Source: CANJSG01 sp038203875
GTDB lineage: Bacteria > Verrucomicrobiota > Verrucomicrobiia > Limisphaerales > CANJSG01
Direction of reading: 5' to 3'
Length of the DNA stretch: 12,013 bases
Assembly (NCBI GenBank): GCA_038203875.1
Contig: JBBRDN010000138.1
Span: 1-12,013 of the forward strand
The translations under genes and the position numbers were made by a program. This document shows positions 9,595 to 12,013 of the stretch, one piece after another (position 1 is the stretch's first letter; each line of letters starts with the position of its first letter). The notes under the pieces are model-generated. The model did no database searches, was not told the origin of the DNA, and saw only the letters and a program-made list of their open reading frames with translations.

Positions 9595-9626
9595 GCTGGC
9601 CGGCCCGCGTGAGCGGACCAGCCAGC
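9595..9626 (-). other. Strong stem-loop between BON gene and lmo0937-type gene
   Basis: Two 14-nt arms (9595-9608 and 9613-9626) flank a 4-nt loop. On the plus strand there are two C/A mismatches. On the minus-strand RNA both become G-U wobbles, so the stem is fully paired over 14 positions only in the transcript of the flanking genes. It begins 15 bases after the BON stop codon. It may end or pause BON transcription, or protect its 3' end. The following minus-strand sequence is C-rich with no T-run, so intrinsic termination in the classic form is not supported. Confidence 0.5.
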
Positions 9627-9640
9627 CATTGGGGGAAGGT

Positions 9641-10417
9641 TCAGTTCGCGGCCACCGGTGCGGCGACGGTCATGTTGTTCACAACGCTGGTCACGCCGGA
9701 GATGTCGTTGACCAGCTTGGTCACGAGGCTCTTCTCGGCGTCGTTCTTGGCGATGCCGGTCAATGTGACCACGCCGTCGGTGGTCTGGACCTTCGTCTTC
9801 AAGGCGCTGGTCGAGCGGTGGGACATTAGGGACGACTTCACGTGGGCCGTTATGGAAGCGTCGTCCATCTTCTCGCCGACCGTCTCCTTACGCATGCCCG
9901 GGTTCTTGGCGACGGTGAGTTCGTTCTTCACCTCTTTGACGCCTTCGACGTCTTTCGCGTATTCGGCGGTGAGTTCCTTCTGGGCCTCGCTCGCGACCTC
10001 GCCGCGCAGGCTGACGACGCCGTCCTTCACAAAGACGTCGGTGCCGTGGGCGCTGACGTTGCGGTGGAACAGGAGAGTGGTCTTGACCTTGGTGCTGATC
10101 CAGCCGTCGGAATGCTCTTTGGCGCTGTCGCCTTTCACCTTGAGGCGGTTGTCCACGCTCTTCACGCCGGGCAGGCTTTCGACCGTGTCCTGGGCGAGGG
10201 TCTTGTGGGAGCTTTCGGCCACGCTGCCCGTCAATGTGACGACGCCGTCCTTGGAGACGGTCTTGATCGAGTCGTCCTTGAGCGTCGTCTTGAAGACGTG
10301 GGACTTCTTGGCGGAGGACACGATGCGGTCATCGGTGTCGGACGCGCGGAGGTTGGCGCCTGTTACCAGCAATGTTCCGGTGGCGGCGAGGAGCGATATG
10401 TTTCGGGCGATCTTCAT
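9641..10417 (-). CDS. Triple BON-domain periplasmic protein, OsmY-like
   Basis: 258-residue secreted protein. The Sec signal peptide is at about residues 1-25 (MKIARN, then a hydrophobic stretch ending GANLRA, with likely cleavage after it). Three BON repeats follow, at about 27-95, 104-172 and 184-253. Each has the D-GVV-L-G signature (KDGVVTLTGSV, KDGVVSLRGEV, TDGVVTLTGIA) and a closing segment of the form GVKSVDNRLKV, GVKEVKNELTV or GVTSVVNNMTV. BON domains are thought to bind phospholipid or envelope surfaces; OsmY of E. coli has two and is osmotically inducible. The start ATG 10417 is chosen over the in-frame ATG 10489 because it begins directly with the signal peptide; the 24 extra residues look unlike protein and would overlap the promoter motif. 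The upstream sequence is A-rich without a good Shine-Dalgarno. A copy of the 17-bp motif lies 70 nt upstream, implying its own promoter. Confidence 0.92.
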   Translation of the reverse strand: MKIARNISLLAATGTLLVTGANLRASDTDDRIVSSAKKSHVFKTTLKDDSIKTVSKDGVVTLTGSVAESSHKTLAQDTVESLPGVKSVDNRLKVKGDSAKEHSDGWISTKVKTTLLFHRNVSAHGTDVFVKDGVVSLRGEVASEAQKELTAEYAKDVEGVKEVKNELTVAKNPGMRKETVGEKMDDASITAHVKSSLMSHRSTSALKTKVQTTDGVVTLTGIAKNDAEKSLVTKLVNDISGVTSVVNNMTVAAPVAAN

Positions 10418-10487
10418 TTTCGTTTTCTTTTGGTTGGCGTGTTGTTTCAACACTGCAAGCAGCGTGGCATGCAGGCCGTAAGCCGCC

Positions 10488-10504
10488 ATGGGGACTAACC
10501 CTAC
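10488..10504 (-). promoter_or_regulatory. 17-bp shared motif, copy upstream of the BON gene
   Basis: Plus-strand sequence ATGGGGACTAACCCTAC, identical at 15 of 17 positions to the copy at 10713. Its lower edge is 70 nt from the BON start codon. The entericidin stop codon (10503-10501) lies inside the motif, so it overlaps the end of the previous gene. It is imperfectly palindromic (GGGG on one side, CCC on the other, around ACTAA). It is a probable promoter element or operator; no known factor is assigned. Confidence 0.6.
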
Positions 10505-10644
10505 TTGGTGCCTTCTTGGATCTTGTCACCGGCCTTCTCCAGGTCCTTTCCGAACCCGTGGGCCGTGTTGCAGCCCGTGCTGCCGAGAGTGAGGACGGAG
10601 CCGATGCCGAGGGCGATGAGGAGATGTTTGAGGCGGGTAATCAT
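10501..10644 (-). CDS. Entericidin A/B family small lipoprotein
   Basis: 47-residue lipoprotein. It has a basic N-terminus (MITRLKH), a hydrophobic stretch at residues 8-20 and a lipobox ending STGC with the lipidated cysteine at 25. The short mature peptide NTAHGFGKDLEKAGDKIQEG has the entericidin hallmark, a GxGKDLxKAGDKIQ amphipathic segment. Entericidins A and B of E. coli are an antidote/toxin lipoprotein pair linked to stationary phase and osmolarity. In many bacteria only a single stress-type homologue exists, as here, so toxin function cannot be assumed. ATG 10644 is chosen over the in-frame ATG 10686 because it starts the signal peptide directly. No Shine-Dalgarno is visible. A copy of the 17-bp motif lies 68 nt upstream. 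The stop codon overlaps the motif copy serving the BON gene. Confidence 0.87.
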   Translation of the reverse strand: MITRLKHLLIALGIGSVLTLGSTGCNTAHGFGKDLEKAGDKIQEGTK

Positions 10645-10712
10645 AATTGTAAACGAGGCGCCCGGGGGCGGCCTCAAGGACGACATGCTCCGTTCCGCTG
10701 GCCGGGCCCGCT

Positions 10713-10729
10713 ATGGGGTTTAACCCTAC
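10713..10729 (-). promoter_or_regulatory. 17-bp shared motif, copy upstream of the entericidin gene
   Basis: Plus-strand sequence ATGGGGTTTAACCCTAC. The core GGGTTTAACCC is a perfect 11-nt palindrome. It lies 68 nt from the entericidin start codon, nearly the same leader length as for the BON copy (70 nt). Read in the direction of the gene it is GTAGGGTTAAACCCCAT followed by AGCGG; the BON copy continues with GGCGG, so conservation runs slightly past the 17 positions. It is a candidate promoter or operator for a stress regulator. Confidence 0.6.
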
Positions 10730-10780
10730 CTTGGTCGGGGGCGTTCATCCGGTTTGACTAGGGCCGTGGCTGGAGGCGCT

Positions 10781-10867
10781 ATGCCGAAGTTTTTCCGGAT
10801 CTCGCGGGCGCTTTCGGACGGGCTGGCGGCGGACCTCTGTGTGATGAACCCGGACATGGAAGGTTGA
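10781..10867 (+). CDS. Possible 28-residue plus-strand peptide (weak)
   Basis: An ATG is preceded by GGAGG with a 4-nt spacer and followed by 28 codons to a TGA. The peptide starts MPKFFRISRALSDG and ends CVMNPDMEG. Most third codon positions are G or C (about 23 of 28), as expected for real genes in this GC-rich genome. I recognise no family. It is divergent from the entericidin gene and nothing else on the plus strand supports it. It could be a small peptide, a remnant of a decayed gene or chance in GC-rich DNA. Confidence 0.18.
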   Translation: MPKFFRISRALSDGLAADLCVMNPDMEG

Positions 10868-10914
10868 AGCTGCACGGCCTACAAAAACCCTCGGGAATCA
10901 CCTTGGTCCTGGAG

Positions 10915-10934
10915 GCCCGGTCCCCTGACCGGGC
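10915..10934. repeat. Perfect 8-bp inverted repeat, REP-like
   Basis: GCCCGGTC (10915-10922) and GACCGGGC (10927-10934) enclose a CCCT loop. It lies about 110 bases past the coiled-coil lipoprotein stop and has no T-run on either strand. Its position in a gap, strong GC stem and proximity to a second hairpin resemble a REP-type intergenic element. No second copy of the same sequence is present in this window, so dispersal cannot be shown here. Confidence 0.4.
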
Positions 10935-10990
10935 GTTCTGTGACGAGCTTCGAACACATGACCGTGGAGAGGCCGATCCTCCGCCACACC

Positions 10991-11019
10991 GCCAAGATGG
11001 ACGGGAATCCGATCTTGGC
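10991..11019 (-). terminator. Hairpin just downstream of the coiled-coil lipoprotein gene
   Basis: Perfect 8-bp arms GCCAAGAT (10991-10998) and ATCTTGGC (11012-11019) continue inward as GG/CC (GGA/TCC on the minus strand) after one bulged base, leaving a short loop. It begins 22 bases after the TAA of the gene at 11042, the expected place for a terminator. There is no T-run on the minus strand, so it may act as a 3'-end stabiliser, or with Rho, rather than as an intrinsic terminator. Confidence 0.45.
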
Positions 11020-11041
11020 CCTAGAAACGGGCATCTTCCGG

Positions 11042-11485
11042 TTACGGCGCGATCTTTTCACTCATCCATTGGCGCGCCTGGGTGAACCCGTCCTTCATTT
11101 CGGCATAGGCCTTCTTGGAGCCGGCTTTCACATTGTCCCAGGTGGACTCGGTCGCGTCCTTCAATCCGTCGAGCTGGGTGCCAAGTTTGGCCGATTGGTC
11201 GCGCAACGCCTGGAGCCTGGGTTTGGCGTCGGCCTTCATCGCGTCGCTGGATTTTTCGATCTTCGCCTCCAGCGCTTCGAGATCCCGGCTGATTTCAGCC
11301 CTCTGCTTTTGCATTGCAGCCGTGAACTCGGCCCTTTGCGCGAAGGTGTAGTCCTTCATCTCCTGTTCGGACTGGGCAGTGGAGTTCTCCATTTTCAGCG
11401 GGGGCGTTTCCCGGCGGTCGCAGGCGGTGGCAAGGACGGCGACGGAGAGTGTGAGGGTGAGGGCGGAAAGTTTCGTGGGGTTCAT
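11042..11485 (-). CDS. Coiled-coil lipoprotein, sll1863-like stress protein
   Basis: 147-residue envelope protein. A signal peptide with a lipobox-like ending (VLATAC) puts the lipidated cysteine at residue 22, followed by DRRE. After a short polar linker comes a long charged helical region (about 45-140) rich in E, K, A and Q with heptad-like spacing (AEISRDLEALEAKIEKSS, then KPRLQALRDQSAKLGTQL). The C-terminal part, ATESTWDNVKAGSKKAYAEM to QWMSEKIAP, is the region I associate with proteins annotated as sll1863 family stress response proteins; that match is from memory. The -3 residue of the lipobox is Ala, so lipidation is likely but not certain. The start ATG 11485 begins the signal peptide; no Shine-Dalgarno is seen. 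A 17-bp motif copy lies 86 nt upstream and a hairpin follows the stop. Confidence 0.85.
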   Translation of the reverse strand: MNPTKLSALTLTLSVAVLATACDRRETPPLKMENSTAQSEQEMKDYTFAQRAEFTAAMQKQRAEISRDLEALEAKIEKSSDAMKADAKPRLQALRDQSAKLGTQLDGLKDATESTWDNVKAGSKKAYAEMKDGFTQARQWMSEKIAP

Positions 11486-11571
11486 GATCGTGGTGTGCGG
11501 GGTTGATGGCTCCGTCGTTCGAGGCGGATGGGTCCGAAAACCTACGCTAGGGTTCGCGACGATCCTTCACC

Positions 11572-11588
11572 ATGGGGTGTAGTCCTAC
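11572..11588 (-). promoter_or_regulatory. 17-bp shared motif, copy upstream of the coiled-coil lipoprotein gene
   Basis: Plus-strand sequence ATGGGGTGTAGTCCTAC, identical at 14 of 17 positions to the entericidin copy and 13 of 17 to the BON copy. It sits between the terminator of the beta-barrel gene and the lipoprotein start codon, 86 nt from the latter, where a promoter is required. The 10-nt palindrome CCGGCGCCGG overlaps its upstream edge (11588-11597). Confidence 0.55.
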
Positions 11589-11611
11589 CGGCGCCGGCCG
11601 GTGCTCCGCCC

Positions 11612-11649
11612 AAAAAATGCACCAGCCGCCCTGAACGGGGCGGCTGGTG
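11612..11649 (-). terminator. Rho-independent terminator of the outer-membrane protein gene
   Basis: A perfect 12-bp GC-rich stem (11620-11631 with 11638-11649) closes a 6-nt loop. In the minus direction it is followed, after two bases, by six T residues (the complement of the A-run at 11612-11617). It begins 65 bases after the stop codon at 11715. This is the only stem-loop in the window with a proper T-run. It cleanly separates the beta-barrel gene from the stress cluster. Confidence 0.88.
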
Positions 11650-11714
11650 TTCCATGCGGGGGTCGGCTGGCGCAGGAGGAACCGTGCCTCCGGCCCCGGC
11701 GGCGGAAAATCCGT

Positions 11715-12013
11715 TCAGAAGGCGAAACGCACGCCGAGACGGCCGACGCCGTAATACTTCGTCTCGTCCGGCAGCACGAAGCGGGCGTCAACGAAGGCCC
11801 CGACCCGCCGGGTGAAGCGGTATTCCAATCCGCCGCCAACCTGGCCGAACCACGCCTTGGCCCGCTCGAACTGGTAGCCTCCGCCGCCAAACGCGTAGGG
11901 GGCGAACCCGCCCTGGCCGATCGGGAAACGCACGATCAGGTTGGCGGACGCGCTGTCGACGAAGACGCCGTCGGTGTTGTCGGAATAGGCTTCGGCGCCC
12001 ACACCGACGTTGC
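11715..12013 (-). CDS. Outer-membrane beta-barrel protein, C-terminal part (partial)
   Basis: The 5' end lies beyond the window; the frame is open to the edge, so no start is claimed. A GTG at 12002 is internal and not a likely start. The visible 98 residues alternate hydrophobic and polar positions as beta-strands do. They contain glycine/aromatic-rich turns (FAPYAFGGGGYQFERAK, WFGQVGGGLEYRF) and end in GRLGVRFAF, with the terminal phenylalanine typical of proteins recognised by the Bam complex. This resembles small OmpA/OmpW-like eight-stranded barrels. The exact family cannot be told from this fragment. A strong terminator follows. Confidence 0.78.
   Translation of the reverse strand, partial: NVGVGAEAYSDNTDGVFVDSASANLIVRFPIGQGGFAPYAFGGGGYQFERAKAWFGQVGGGLEYRFTRRVGAFVDARFVLPDETKYYGVGRLGVRFAF

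Larger units (their letters stand above)
10687..11041. other. Long intergenic region with promoter motif and two inverted repeats
   Basis: This is the largest gap inside the stress cluster. From low to high coordinate it holds the 17-bp motif for the entericidin gene (10713-10729), a weak 28-codon plus-strand frame (10781-10867), a perfect 8-bp inverted repeat (10915-10934) and a second hairpin (10991-11019) just past the coiled-coil lipoprotein gene. The longer open frames crossing it on either strand lack a sensible start, signal peptide or domain, and I do not accept them as genes. Confidence 0.55.

Noticed and set aside
10418..10489. N-terminal extension of the BON protein to an ATG at 10489
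   Set aside because: It would place 24 unlike residues before a perfectly formed signal peptide, and its ATG is part of the shared 17-bp motif.
9641..10498. Long plus-strand frames opposite the BON gene (up to 299 codons)
   Set aside because: Antisense shadow of a three-domain BON gene whose minus-strand reading shows a signal peptide and three repeated signatures.
10645..10686. N-terminal extension of the entericidin-like protein to an ATG at 10686
   Set aside because: Fourteen extra proline/serine-rich residues would precede the lipoprotein signal peptide; the family begins at the basic residues right after ATG 10644.
10864..11085. 73-codon plus-strand frame and 60-codon minus-strand frame (10879-11061) over the intergenic hairpins
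   Set aside because: Charged, low-complexity translations created across inverted repeats; both overlap the end of the coiled-coil lipoprotein gene and have no family features.
10488..11588. Reading the 17-bp motif as a sigma-54 or sigma-70 promoter
   Set aside because: There is no TGGCAC-N5-TTGC arrangement and no TTGACA/TATAAT pair around the sites; the motif is shorter and dyad-like, so assigning it to either factor would be guesswork.

Overview
The window is GC-rich bacterial chromosome and every convincing gene but one very weak candidate lies on the minus strand. The gene set points to a Gram-negative with an outer membrane: entericidin-type lipoprotein, three-BON-domain periplasmic protein, coiled-coil lipoprotein, outer-membrane beta-barrel and a ChvB/NdvB-type inner-membrane glucan synthase. 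Small stress proteins of this mix (lmo0937-type, DUF3185, entericidin, BON, sll1863-like), together with start codons that mostly lack a Shine-Dalgarno sequence, suggest Verrucomicrobiota, perhaps an Opitutaceae relative. That placement is an inference from remembered protein similarity, not from a marker gene.

Layout from low to high coordinates. Positions 1-236 hold no supported gene. Positions 237 to about 8876 or 9008 are one giant gene for a cyclic beta-1,2-glucan synthase (about 2880-2920 residues). Positions 9009-9151 are a spacer with a stem-loop. Then, reading leftward from high to low coordinates, comes a compact envelope-stress cluster: a coiled-coil lipoprotein (11485-11042), an entericidin-like lipoprotein (10644-10501), a triple-BON OsmY-like protein (10417-9641), a 49-residue lmo0937-type membrane protein (9564-9415) and a DUF3185 membrane protein (9358-9152). 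The right edge (11715-12013) is the C-terminal end of an outer-membrane beta-barrel gene, closed by a clear rho-independent terminator.

The most interesting non-coding signal is a 17-bp motif, ATGGGGnnTArnCCTAC on the plus strand, present three times. One copy lies upstream of each of three start positions in the stress cluster: the coiled-coil lipoprotein, the entericidin and the BON gene. Its spacing to the last two starts is almost identical (68 and 70 nt). One copy swallows the entericidin stop codon. It looks like a shared promoter or operator defining a small regulon. Several strong stem-loops separate the small genes; one of them is fully paired only in the minus-strand transcript.

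Together the genes suggest a locus for osmotic or envelope adaptation: periplasmic glucan synthesis next to osmotically or stress-inducible envelope proteins. The link between the glucan synthase and the small-gene cluster is by proximity only; the motif is not found in front of the synthase. I saw no mobile element, CRISPR array, tRNA or rRNA.
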